Shown piece after piece: positions 44,344-52,594 of a DNA stretch of 64,000 bases. The stretch lies in assembly GCA_963763855.1 (NCBI GenBank), contig CAVXPU010000005.1, positions 2,852,001 through 2,916,000 on the forward strand, in the 5' to 3' direction. The position numbers and the translations under genes were made by a program. This DNA comes from JAIBCC01 sp963763855 (GTDB taxonomy: Bacteria; Acidobacteriota; Blastocatellia; Pyrinomonadales; Pyrinomonadaceae). The notes below the pieces were generated by a model. It had not been told where the DNA came from, did not search any database, and saw nothing but the letters and a program-made list of their open reading frames with translations. Positions within the stretch are counted from its first letter, which is position 1. The number at the start of each line of letters is the position of its first letter.

Positions 44344-45558
44344 TTATTTTTCGATCTCAAGCAATTTTGTCTTCTCCAATTCTTTGCCGTCTTCGCCAAT
44401 TGCTAACACCTGCCATTTCAATTGTTTAGAAGACGTTAATGCCTGAATAAAGGTCGGCAATTGATAATTCTTTTTGTTTGCCAAAACAACGGCTGAAAAT
44501 ACTTTTTTACCTTCTTCATCTTCGATTTCAACGCGATAAAATTTCGTTTGAGCGATTTCTTTCCAAGTCAAAATAATTGGACTAATTTCTTCAGTTCCGC
44601 CGCTAATTGCAATGTTTGTTAACTGCGTAACATCCGCATTACTTGAATTCCCGACATAATAACGCAACGTCGGCATTTGAAATCCTGCAACGCCGCCGGT
44701 CGAAATCGTACCAACTCCAACATTTGAACCGGAATTCGCTGCATCACTTACTTCAACCCGAAAAAGCAGGATATACATGCCTTCGATAGTCTTATCAATC
44801 TGCCAATTTTCGGGTCCGGGCATCGAATATCTTCCTCCCGGCGGCAAATTTACGTTAAATCGATTTAGGAGAGTGTAGCGTTTCTGCGTTCCGCGTTCTT
44901 CAGGCGGAAGCGAGGCTTCACTCAATAGATCTCGAGCTTCCGGTAGTGCTTCGCCCGGTTTGACGATTTCCCAGCGTCCTTTCAAACGTCCGGTTCCCGT
45001 GTATCGAATCTCGGCTGTGATCTTTGGTAATTGATCATCAGGTTTGATAAATGGCACGACTTTTATGCCATCTTGCCATTGAAGTTTGACGGCTGTCAGC
45101 GAAAATGGAACGCCTGCTCCATTTCCGCTAAGTCTAATTGTTACAGGCACATACTCATCCAAACCAGCGTTTGTGCTAATAAAATGACGGACATAAAAGA
45201 AGCGTGAATCGTTGCCGTTTACTGCGTCCGTATATGCTCTGCGAGCGACGCTCGGCGTAATCGACATAATGTCGGTATAGCGAGTCGCATTTTGAACGGA
45301 CTGATTATAGCGGGAAGGCAGCGAACCAAAAATCGTTGTAGGATCGCATTTTAAGCCAATATTTGGAGCGGCGGAAATTAGCTCGCCACACCAAACTGAC
45401 TCGGCGGGCGTTAAATTTACAACATTGCTGAATGTTAAATAAGTACTCGTCGCACCTTGCGAATAAGCCGTCACATTATTCGGTGAAACCGAGACTTCTG
45501 CGAATGCTGAAGCTATAAAAACCAAGGTAAAAATTGCTGTTAAAATAAGTGTTTTCAT
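44344..45558 (-). CDS. Exported protein of unknown function
   Basis: A 404-residue exported protein starting MKTLILTAIFTLVFIASAFA, a signal peptide. No known domain was recognised; the body is beta-rich and contains Gly/Ser patches. It is the last gene of the minus-strand exported cluster. The start at 45558 is chosen because ORF residues upstream are encoded by the palindrome at 45565-45622. No SD is present next to the ATG; the palindrome ends 6 bp before it. Confidence 0.7.
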   Translation of the reverse strand: MKTLILTAIFTLVFIASAFAEVSVSPNNVTAYSQGATSTYLTFSNVVNLTPAESVWCGELISAAPNIGLKCDPTTIFGSLPSRYNQSVQNATRYTDIMSITPSVARRAYTDAVNGNDSRFFYVRHFISTNAGLDEYVPVTIRLSGNGAGVPFSLTAVKLQWQDGIKVVPFIKPDDQLPKITAEIRYTGTGRLKGRWEIVKPGEALPEARDLLSEASLPPEERGTQKRYTLLNRFNVNLPPGGRYSMPGPENWQIDKTIEGMYILLFRVEVSDAANSGSNVGVGTISTGGVAGFQMPTLRYYVGNSSNADVTQLTNIAISGGTEEISPIILTWKEIAQTKFYRVEIEDEEGKKVFSAVVLANKKNYQLPTFIQALTSSKQLKWQVLAIGEDGKELEKTKLLEIEK

Positions 45559-45564
45559 ATATTT

Positions 45565-45622
45565 GTAACGCAGGCATCTTGCCTGCAATCAGTCTGCTTT
45601 GCAGGCAAGATGCCTGCGTTAC
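45565..45622. repeat. Perfect palindrome (copy C of CATCYTG family)
   Basis: A 22-bp perfect stem (arm GTAACGCAGGCATCTTGCCTGC) around a 14-nt loop. Each arm also holds its own hairpin GCAGGCA-TCT-TGCCTGC. It fills the gap between two same-strand genes, 1 nt from one stop codon. Confidence 0.95.
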
Positions 45623-45623
45623 G

Positions 45624-47894
45624 CTAAAAGAAATTAAACGTTAAACCGCAGTTCAAGATTTTGACGCGGGTTCGATTGTTGGTATCGACAAGAAAATCGC
45701 GATTTCGTGCGAAAGTATCGGCAAAGCGAATAAATGCTTGCATTCCAACTTTCTGGAATTTGCTTTTTTCTCGTGTAAAATTGTAGGCGAATTGAACGTC
45801 GAAATTTGAATTTTTGTTGTCGTTTGTCTTGGCAATATCACCCGCAATCGTGTTGGAAAAATTTCCTGCAAGCGTCGCACCTTTGAATGGCTGCCAATTT
45901 ACACCAAGCGTTAAAGCCTTTGTATTGTTAATTTGCGAGAGTTCTAAATTTTCCGAAGATTCAAGATTAATACCCGTACTTAAGCTCAAAGTCGGCAATG
46001 GATTAATGCCAACCGTAAAGCCATGAGTCCAACCGATTTGGTCATTTCCTTCAACTCCAATTTGTCGGTTATCGGCAAACGAGCGATTGTAGCGATACTC
46101 GAAATTGAATTTGGTGAATTGCCACGCTGAGCTAAAAGTTTGATTCGTATTAACGAGATCAGGAATTGTTGCCGGGTCAATTTCAAAACCTCCATTGACA
46201 GGGATTCCCGCTCCAGATTGATGCGTAATATCAATGCTATAGCCCAAGCGTGGCAAAAATTGCGACGGTTTATCAGGTTTTCCGATCAAAGCCGTGAGAG
46301 GCATCGCGACTGCAAAGCGATTCGCCCGCGTGATCGATTTCAAAATCGAAGGAACATTTCGCAAGTTATCGTTTGCGGTATTAAATCCATATCCAAAAGT
46401 AATTTCGCCTATCGAAGCATCAAGCGAATAATCTTGCGAAGTTCTGTCGGCTCCCGCACCCGCACCAAGCGATTTGTAAAGCGGTTCGACAAACTCGTGT
46501 TTAAAATTTGCCGTTAAATTCAAATTTTTGGTCGAACTCAGTTTCAAATCTTTCAAAATTTGATAGCTGGCTTCAAGATAATGTGCCGTTCGGACAACCG
46601 GAGCAATCGGAACCGCGTTGCCGTCAGGGTCAAGCTCTTTATCTTCGGGATTTTGAAAACGACTCAAAGCAAAGCCCGCTTCGAGTTTGAAACGCTCGCT
46701 TGTATCGCTCGTGATGAATCGCAAACCCAAGCCTTTGCTCTGCTCCGCATCATTGATTCTGCCTTCGGAAACTCCGCTAAGTGCTTGAATATAAGCGTTA
46801 AAACCCGTAACCTCGAGCCGCATTGCATTCTGACGTTTGGGCATAATTTCAATGCCAAGCGTCGCTCCCTGAACTTGATGATCGATTCTTTGAAGTCCGA
46901 AAAAGTTACCAAATCCAACGATGCTTGTGCCATTTAATACTCCGCCCGTAACGTCAAAATATTTGTTAAGCGGAATATTTACCGAAAGTCCGCGAGCTGA
47001 AAAACTGCTGACCAAATGGCGATTATTTCCAAAGGAAGTATGCCCGTAAGAGAACTTAGCTTTGCCGATCTGGAAATTCGTCAAATAGCTGGAAAGATCA
47101 ATGTTTGGGGCTTTTTCGCCCAATGTTCCAAATCGTAAAGCCTCTTCTTTGAAGCTCGAACCTGCAAAATCAAAATTTGTATCAGCAGTAATTTTCCCTT
47201 TTTTGATCTCCTGTTTCACCGAACCTGTAAGCGTGAAATCGGTTGAAGTCGCCCGTTCTGTCGGACGAGTATCAGACGGAAAATTTGACTGAAAAGGCTG
47301 TGATTTCATTGATAAAGTTAGACTCGGCAGAAAATTAAAAGCCTCAAAACCAAATGGAACTTTTTCTGGAGTAGGTGCCGTCTGGTCTTCGGTTTTTGGT
47401 TTTTGGTCTTCGGCAGTTTGAGTTTCAGCAGACTTAGATTCTTCAGTTTTTGCCGTTTCAACAGGCTTTGCTTCCTCAGTTTTCGGAGTTTCTGTTGACT
47501 TAATTTCTTCAGCTTTCTTAACTTCTTCAACCTTTAAAGCAAAACTTCCAATTTCTTTCCAGGCTAGATTTGCCACAACTAAATAGACTGTCACTTTTGT
47601 TTCGCCAAGCGGCAATGGCAACAATTTTGAGTCGTAAACAAAACGATTTTCAGTTTGAGTAAAAATACTCGTTAAATCAGTTTCGCCAATCGTGATCGCA
47701 ATTTTTTCACTTGTTTTCAGACCGCGATTCAAGTTGATTTCGATTGCCGTTTCGGGCGAAATTGTTTGATCTGCTTTAAAGTTAGCCGTTACCATTAAAG
47801 TCTCTGCGGCTTCTTGGGCAAAGAGAATTCCCTGTCCAAAATTCGAGATCATCAAAAGTATTGCCAGTAAAATTTTTATGGGGGTGTTTTTCAT
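45624..47894 (-). CDS. Predicted outer-membrane beta-barrel protein with Lys/Glu-rich linker
   Basis: A 756-residue exported protein. A signal peptide is followed by a beta-sandwich-like N-terminal part, then a linker of about 50 residues of KPEETAKT-type words (about 130-185). A long C-terminal region has alternating polar/aromatic strands, and the chain ends GLTFNFF with a terminal Phe, as in outer-membrane barrels. No specific family recognised. It lies in the exported cluster. Confidence 0.7.
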   Translation of the reverse strand: MKNTPIKILLAILLMISNFGQGILFAQEAAETLMVTANFKADQTISPETAIEINLNRGLKTSEKIAITIGETDLTSIFTQTENRFVYDSKLLPLPLGETKVTVYLVVANLAWKEIGSFALKVEEVKKAEEIKSTETPKTEEAKPVETAKTEESKSAETQTAEDQKPKTEDQTAPTPEKVPFGFEAFNFLPSLTLSMKSQPFQSNFPSDTRPTERATSTDFTLTGSVKQEIKKGKITADTNFDFAGSSFKEEALRFGTLGEKAPNIDLSSYLTNFQIGKAKFSYGHTSFGNNRHLVSSFSARGLSVNIPLNKYFDVTGGVLNGTSIVGFGNFFGLQRIDHQVQGATLGIEIMPKRQNAMRLEVTGFNAYIQALSGVSEGRINDAEQSKGLGLRFITSDTSERFKLEAGFALSRFQNPEDKELDPDGNAVPIAPVVRTAHYLEASYQILKDLKLSSTKNLNLTANFKHEFVEPLYKSLGAGAGADRTSQDYSLDASIGEITFGYGFNTANDNLRNVPSILKSITRANRFAVAMPLTALIGKPDKPSQFLPRLGYSIDITHQSGAGIPVNGGFEIDPATIPDLVNTNQTFSSAWQFTKFNFEYRYNRSFADNRQIGVEGNDQIGWTHGFTVGINPLPTLSLSTGINLESSENLELSQINNTKALTLGVNWQPFKGATLAGNFSNTIAGDIAKTNDNKNSNFDVQFAYNFTREKSKFQKVGMQAFIRFADTFARNRDFLVDTNNRTRVKILNCGLTFNFF

Positions 47895-47989
47895 ATCGTC
47901 ACCATTTTTGCAGAAACACGCACGCAGTAAGTGTGTTATTTATCAATCATTTACGCCCTTACTTCGTGCAGGCTTCTGCATTTTGATAT

Positions 47990-48676
47990 CTATTTGGTAA
48001 TTTTCACTTGATACTCAAATTTCTTAACTACGCTATCGGCATCAATTCTTACTTGCACCAAATGACCTTTTACGCCGGTCACGGTTTTCGTGATTTCTTG
48101 ACCTATATTGTCATCGCCTTCGGCGAATTCGACCTGTGCTAATTTGACTAAAGTTCCTTTTTCATCCACTTTGCAAATGATGATGTCGGCTTGTGCACGA
48201 CCATCAACTTTTTTAACTTTTACCGTTACGCTATCTTTATCAATTGGAGCGGCACTTATGAAAACGCGACTGGCTGTGCTGATAACAGTTCCAGTTTGAA
48301 CTGCTCCCCAATCAATTCTTCGGGGTCCAATTTTCCAACGGCTATTACCAGCATTTTCGTTGAAATATTTGACCATTTTTTCAACTGCAGCGGCGTATTT
48401 ACTGGCATTTTTGATGCAATTCAGAGTTGCCACCATCGCCACTCCGCCGCTTGCTGCCGTTACGCCGACCACGCAGCCTGTCGCGATAATCACGGCTCCC
48501 CATTCCTGATAAACATCACCAAAGATTTGGGCGGCGGATTTGCATTTATCCGAATCGCATTTTTCTTTTGAAACTTTTGGAATGATTGATTTTGCTGACT
48601 TTTTGGGCATCGCCGAAAATGCGTTTGAACAAAAAGTAATTGTTAGAAGTGTCATTATTAAAATTTTGATTTTCAT
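47990..48676 (-). CDS. Exported protein, member of a three-copy paralogous family
   Basis: A 228-residue exported protein with a signal peptide (IKILIMTLLTITFCSNAFS) and a Cys-containing N-terminal region (KCDSDKCKS). The shared C-terminal domain has GPRRIDWGAVQTGTVISTASRVF, VTVKVKKVDG, IIICKVDEKG, VTGVKGHLVQVRID and a FEYQVK end. The last domain aligns with the products at 49427 and 50581. It resembles small periplasmic beta-domains, but no family was recognised. AAGGA precedes the ATG. Confidence 0.75.
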   Translation of the reverse strand: MKIKILIMTLLTITFCSNAFSAMPKKSAKSIIPKVSKEKCDSDKCKSAAQIFGDVYQEWGAVIIATGCVVGVTAASGGVAMVATLNCIKNASKYAAAVEKMVKYFNENAGNSRWKIGPRRIDWGAVQTGTVISTASRVFISAAPIDKDSVTVKVKKVDGRAQADIIICKVDEKGTLVKLAQVEFAEGDDNIGQEITKTVTGVKGHLVQVRIDADSVVKKFEYQVKITK

Positions 48677-48691
48677 TGTTTTGTATCCTTT

Positions 48692-49375
48692 TTATTGATC
48701 TGTAGAACTATTTGCATTGCAGACTGATTTGAAAAATAAATCCACGTTTGCCGCGGTCTTATTGGCATTGCGGAGTTCCGCGGCGAATATGGCAGTTGCT
48801 AAAACTGAACAGGGGAATTTAGGTTTGTAGAATCCGAGTTTCAGCGGTTCCTCAATGATTTTCTTTGTATCTTTCTCAATTCTGCGAGCGTCCGTTTGTA
48901 AAACTGAGCCGGCGACTGTCTCTAATGGCTCTTTGAAAAAAGGACGAACATTCCGCGATTGGAGCAATTTTTCGACTTCCTTCTTTAGCTCTGCCAAGGC
49001 GTGATCCAAACCTTTATCAGAGGAAATCCTTTCAATATTTCTTACCAATTTAAGTGCGTTTGCATTAAAAATTCTCTCGTCCTGAGTTACTCTAATTCCG
49101 GCAATCTTAAATTTTGAAATTAGTTCGGGCGAAGGTTCAGCAGTTCCGGGACTCGTATTTATTTTGGCGATTTCATCACCTAACAAGTAAAATTCCGCTA
49201 ACCTCTCGGCATATTGAGCAAGTTCTTTTACTTCTGCCGAATCTTTAAACTTTGGCAGAAAAGGTGGTTTTATTTGTTGCTGGGCAGAAACCTGTTGGGT
49301 GAAACAAAGACTAATTACTGCAACGAAACTGACAGTTAAAATATTGATAAATATGTGTTTAGATAGATTTTTCAT
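48692..49375 (-). CDS. Exported protein of unknown function
   Basis: A 227-residue protein with a signal peptide ending near AQQQIKPPF. The body is helical and charged and lacks the paralogous C-terminal domain of its neighbours. It has one Cys late (FPCSVLATAIFAAEL) and one at the end (SVCNANSS). AAGGAG lies before the ATG. Its position between two paralogues implies a shared pathway. Confidence 0.7.
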   Translation of the reverse strand: MKNLSKHIFINILTVSFVAVISLCFTQQVSAQQQIKPPFLPKFKDSAEVKELAQYAERLAEFYLLGDEIAKINTSPGTAEPSPELISKFKIAGIRVTQDERIFNANALKLVRNIERISSDKGLDHALAELKKEVEKLLQSRNVRPFFKEPLETVAGSVLQTDARRIEKDTKKIIEEPLKLGFYKPKFPCSVLATAIFAAELRNANKTAANVDLFFKSVCNANSSTDQ

Positions 49376-49426
49376 ATTGGCTCCTTTTTTTTACCGATTG
49401 AATTTGATAGTCGTTTAACCCGACGC

Positions 49427-50035
49427 TTAGTTTGCTGATGTTGTCAGCGTGTAATCGAAGGCTTTCGAAATACCGCCCGTTCCATCTATAAAAACTTGAA
49501 CTAAATGTCCTTTTACTCCTGTTAAAGTTTCCGATTTTGCGGCTGCCCCGCCTGCATCTTCAAAAGTAATTGTTTTCAAATGCGTATATTTTTTCCTTTC
49601 GTCAATTTTGCAAATCCTGATATTTGCTCCGCCTTTGCCGCCTTTTTTTTCAATTTTCACCGTCAAACTTTCTTTATCGAGCAAAGCTGAGGTTAAAAAA
49701 GTGCGAAAAGCCGGATTTACGATCGTGCCGTTTTGCGAGGTGCCGATTGCTAGATCTCTTGGTCCGAGCGTAAAAGCACCGTTATTAGCAAGTTGTTTTA
49801 ATTTTTGGACAAGCGACTGATATTTCTGGGTTGAAAGACAGATTTTTGAGGCTTCATCGCCCGTTTTTCCTTCGGCAACTTTGGCACATTCGCTCGTCCA
49901 ATTTTTCAAAAGACTTTCCACCACATTCGTCATTTCACGTCCGCATGCGGTATCGGCACAAGTTGTTTTTGGCATTAACGCGGGGCAAATCATTAAGCCG
50001 ATGGAAAATATTGAAATTAAAATTAAATGTTTCAT
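49427..50035 (-). CDS. Exported protein, second copy of the paralogous family
   Basis: A 202-residue protein. The start at 50035 is fixed by AAGGAG placed 8 nt upstream; the ATG at 50050 lies before that SD. The signal peptide is followed by Cys-rich ADTACGREM and SECAKVA, then the shared domain: GPRDLAIGTSQNGTIVNPAFRTF, LTVKIEKKGGKGG, IRICKIDE, LTGVKGHLVQVFID and a FDYTLTT end. No known family recognised. Confidence 0.75.
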   Translation of the reverse strand: MKHLILISIFSIGLMICPALMPKTTCADTACGREMTNVVESLLKNWTSECAKVAEGKTGDEASKICLSTQKYQSLVQKLKQLANNGAFTLGPRDLAIGTSQNGTIVNPAFRTFLTSALLDKESLTVKIEKKGGKGGANIRICKIDERKKYTHLKTITFEDAGGAAAKSETLTGVKGHLVQVFIDGTGGISKAFDYTLTTSAN

Positions 50036-50046
50036 CGTCTGCTCCT

Positions 50047-50424
50047 TCATTTACTCTCTTTCGTTACAAAGGCTTTTATTTCCTTAACGGTGGCAGGCTT
50101 TTTCCCGCGAAAAATGTGCAACGAAGGAATTTCAATCCGAATAAAACGTGCCGAACTTTCGGCTTTTTCATCAAAGATCAAGATCGCTCCATCTGCATAT
50201 GTAATTTCCAAAGTGACATTAAAACCTGAATAATTTGAATGAATTGCGGGATTAACTTCCCAGCGTACTTCGATTACTGACTTTGTTTCGTCTGCCTCGG
50301 AAAGCCCCAAATCCTTAACTTCAATCACCCTGACCGGAATTTCACAATTTACCGCAACTGTTGCAAACGTTTGATTTATGCCAAATAATATCGTCAAAAT
50401 TAAAATGGCTGCTTTTCGTTGCAT
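50047..50424 (-). CDS. Small exported protein of unknown function
   Basis: A 125-residue protein with signal peptide (MQRKAAILILTILFGINQTFA). The body is beta-rich (VEVKDLGLSEADETKSVIEV). AAGGAG lies 8 nt before the ATG. Its stop codon overlaps the upstream ATG of the next gene, so translation may be coupled. No family recognised. Confidence 0.7.
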   Translation of the reverse strand: MQRKAAILILTILFGINQTFATVAVNCEIPVRVIEVKDLGLSEADETKSVIEVRWEVNPAIHSNYSGFNVTLEITYADGAILIFDEKAESSARFIRIEIPSLHIFRGKKPATVKEIKAFVTKESK

Positions 50425-50580
50425 CGCTTCACTCCTTTAATCGTATTTACTGCTTTAATATGTTTTGCCAATCGACTGCGTTCAACTTTTTTAATTCCGA
50501 AAAGCACACGCTAGCTATCGGAAAAAAGGAGGACGAAGGATAAGCTTTTATCCCTCATCCTTTATTTCCTATCTCTCAAA

Positions 50581-51192
50581 CTATTGGCTTGTTTTTAAGG
50601 TATATTTGAAGTTTTTCAATACTCCGCCAAAGCTGGCAACTTCAATTTGAATGATTTTGCCTTCTATGCCGGTAAGATTGATCGTCTTTGTTCCGTCTGC
50701 TTCTTTTTCATTAAATTTAGCAGAGCCGATGCTTTTGATTACGCCTTTATCGTCAACCGAGCAAACTCTGATAAATCCGCCGTTATCACCATTTGTTTTG
50801 GTGATTTCAACCTTTAAGGTGTCTTTGGGTGAAGGGGCTCCAGCCACAAATGTTCGGTTCGCTCCGGCAACCAAATTTCCGTTTTGCGATTCGCCGATGA
50901 ACAAAATACGGTCGCCGGGTCCAAAGCGATTGTCTCTTGCTAAACCCTTCATTACTGGCAAAATTTTGTTATATGTATTTGAAACAAAACATCCTTTTCT
51001 TTGATCTTTATCTGCTTCCAGCTGTTTTTTGCACTCAGCATCAAATGCTTCAAACGCTTTTTTAACGCCCGGCAAATTACCAGCTTCGCAATCTGCACAA
51101 GAAGCTGATTGATCTAATGCTGGGATAAACCCAAAACCTAAAGCTACTGCTAAACCTAAACCTAAAATTGATGTTATTACTAATCTTTTCAT
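50581..51192 (-). CDS. Exported protein, third copy of the paralogous family
   Basis: A 203-residue protein with signal peptide, then a Cys-bearing helical part (SCADCEAGNLPG, KGCFVSNTYN). The shared domain follows: GPGDRILFIGESQNGNLVAGANRTF, LKVEITKTNG, FIRVCSVDDKG, LTGIEGKIIQIEV and FKYTLKTSQ. AAGGAG lies 7 nt before the ATG. It is the first gene of the exported cluster on this strand. Confidence 0.75.
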   Translation of the reverse strand: MKRLVITSILGLGLAVALGFGFIPALDQSASCADCEAGNLPGVKKAFEAFDAECKKQLEADKDQRKGCFVSNTYNKILPVMKGLARDNRFGPGDRILFIGESQNGNLVAGANRTFVAGAPSPKDTLKVEITKTNGDNGGFIRVCSVDDKGVIKSIGSAKFNEKEADGTKTINLTGIEGKIIQIEVASFGGVLKNFKYTLKTSQ

Positions 51193-51447
51193 TTTCTTTC
51201 TCCTTATTTTTCCAACTAATTTATTTTTAATTTTGCTGAATAATGTCCTTTGTTGGGGGACTTAATTTAGCTAACACGATGAGTTTGCCATCGCAGTAAA
51301 TCAAACTGCGTGTAACTTTATGAATTCCGAAAATTACACGCTGAAAAAGATGAATAAAGAAAGATGTTTTGGGATTGTAAACGATTGGAAAAAGAGAGTT
51401 TAGAGGATGAGAAAGAGATTGCGTTTGGTTGTTTTGAGTTCAAAAAA

Positions 51448-51515
51448 TAACATTCACGCCAGCAAAGACCTCTACATTTTGCTTTCCCATAACGGTTTTG
51501 CCGGCGTGAATGTTA
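51448..51515 (-). terminator. Intrinsic terminator after the small peptide gene
   Basis: TAACATTCACGCC and GGCGTGAATGTTA form a 13-bp stem, extended by near-pairs to about 17 bp. On the minus strand it is followed by TTTTTTG. It lies downstream of the 29-codon ORF at 51549-51638. Confidence 0.7.
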
Positions 51516-51548
51516 ATTATCTGATTGAAAAAATATCATCAGACATTC

Positions 51549-51638
51549 TTATCCGATAATTATCACGTAATTCTTCCATGCAATAATTATCGTTGAAACA
51601 ATTAGGAAAAATGCGTTGAACTTAGTTTTCTTGGACAT
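51549..51638 (-). CDS. Possible 29-residue membrane peptide
   Basis: A 29-codon frame from an ATG that follows AAGGAG by 8 nt. The translation begins MSKKTKFNAFFLIVSTIIIA and continues hydrophobic with a positive patch (WKNYV). A terminator lies about 35 nt downstream. The SD, the charge pattern and the terminator make a real small gene plausible, but no homologue is known to me. Confidence 0.5.
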   Translation of the reverse strand: MSKKTKFNAFFLIVSTIIIAWKNYVIIIG

Positions 51639-51826
51639 TAGAAATACTCCTTAAACCAGAATAAGATGCAAGTTTAGCGATTTATTCGGAACTTAAAAGC
51701 AAAATGTGACGAAACGAAGATGCTTGGGATAAAGTGTAACTGGATGCATTTTGAATTCAAGATTTAAGAATCTAGATTAGAATTCGACAATCTTAAATTT
51801 TGAATCTCAAATCTTAAATCCTTACC

Positions 51827-52594
51827 TTATGAGGATTTTTGGAAAAGTTCCAGCAAACGATCGCGATAGTTTCTGCTCAAGGTTAGTTCCGTGCCATTTT
51901 TGAGCATTACCGAATAATCGCCGCTAAACATCGGATGAAGCTCTTTAATGCGGTCTATATTGACCAAAGTTGAGCGATGAATCCGTAAAAATTTGTCCGG
52001 ATTTAGCTTTGCTTCGAGTCCATTCATTGTTTCGCGAATCATATGTCCTTCTTTGCCAACGTGAAGTTTCGCGTAATTCCCAGCCGCTTCGATCCAATCG
52101 ATTTCATCAGTTCGTAAGAAAAAAACTCTCCCGACTGATTTCACGACCAATCTTTCCAAATATTTTTTATTTGCCTTTAAATCACTCAAAAGCGAAACGA
52201 GCCTTTCATCAATCTTAACGAATTTTGAGTTTTCAAATTGCCCGCGTATATGCCACATAGTTTGCTGAAAACGCTTTTGGGTAAAGGGTTTTAGCAAATA
52301 ATCAAGAGCGTGAACGTCAAACGCATGGATAGCATACTGATCGAAAGCCGTAACAAAGATAACGGCGGGAATTTTGTCCGAATCGATAGCTTGCAAAACT
52401 TCAAAACCATTCATTTCAGGCATTTGAATATCGAGAAATACTAGATCAGGCTCATGTTCATTGATAAAGGCAACCGTTTCCGCACCATTTCCGCATTCAC
52501 CGATTATTTCAATGTCTTTTTCCTCGCGAAGCATCCTCCGCACGCGATCGCGGGCTATCGGCTCATCATCAACGATCAAAATTTTAATCCTCAT
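51827..52594 (-). CDS. LytTR-family response regulator
   Basis: A 255-residue regulator. The receiver domain (about 1-120) has the phosphoacceptor Asp in LVFLDIQMPEMNG and the KPFTQKRF Lys. The LytTR DNA-binding domain (about 150-250) starts with VKSVGRVFFLRTDEIDWIEA. It is overlapped by 11 bp with the histidine kinase gene and forms the pair with it. Target promoters could be the exported cluster 600 bp away; that is inference. Confidence 0.93.
   Translation of the reverse strand: MRIKILIVDDEPIARDRVRRMLREEKDIEIIGECGNGAETVAFINEHEPDLVFLDIQMPEMNGFEVLQAIDSDKIPAVIFVTAFDQYAIHAFDVHALDYLLKPFTQKRFQQTMWHIRGQFENSKFVKIDERLVSLLSDLKANKKYLERLVVKSVGRVFFLRTDEIDWIEAAGNYAKLHVGKEGHMIRETMNGLEAKLNPDKFLRIHRSTLVNIDRIKELHPMFSGDYSVMLKNGTELTLSRNYRDRLLELFQKSS

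Noticed and set aside
44344..45588. Use of the first start (45588) for the last exported gene
   Set aside because: The added residues are encoded by the palindrome; the start at 45558 gives a proper signal peptide.
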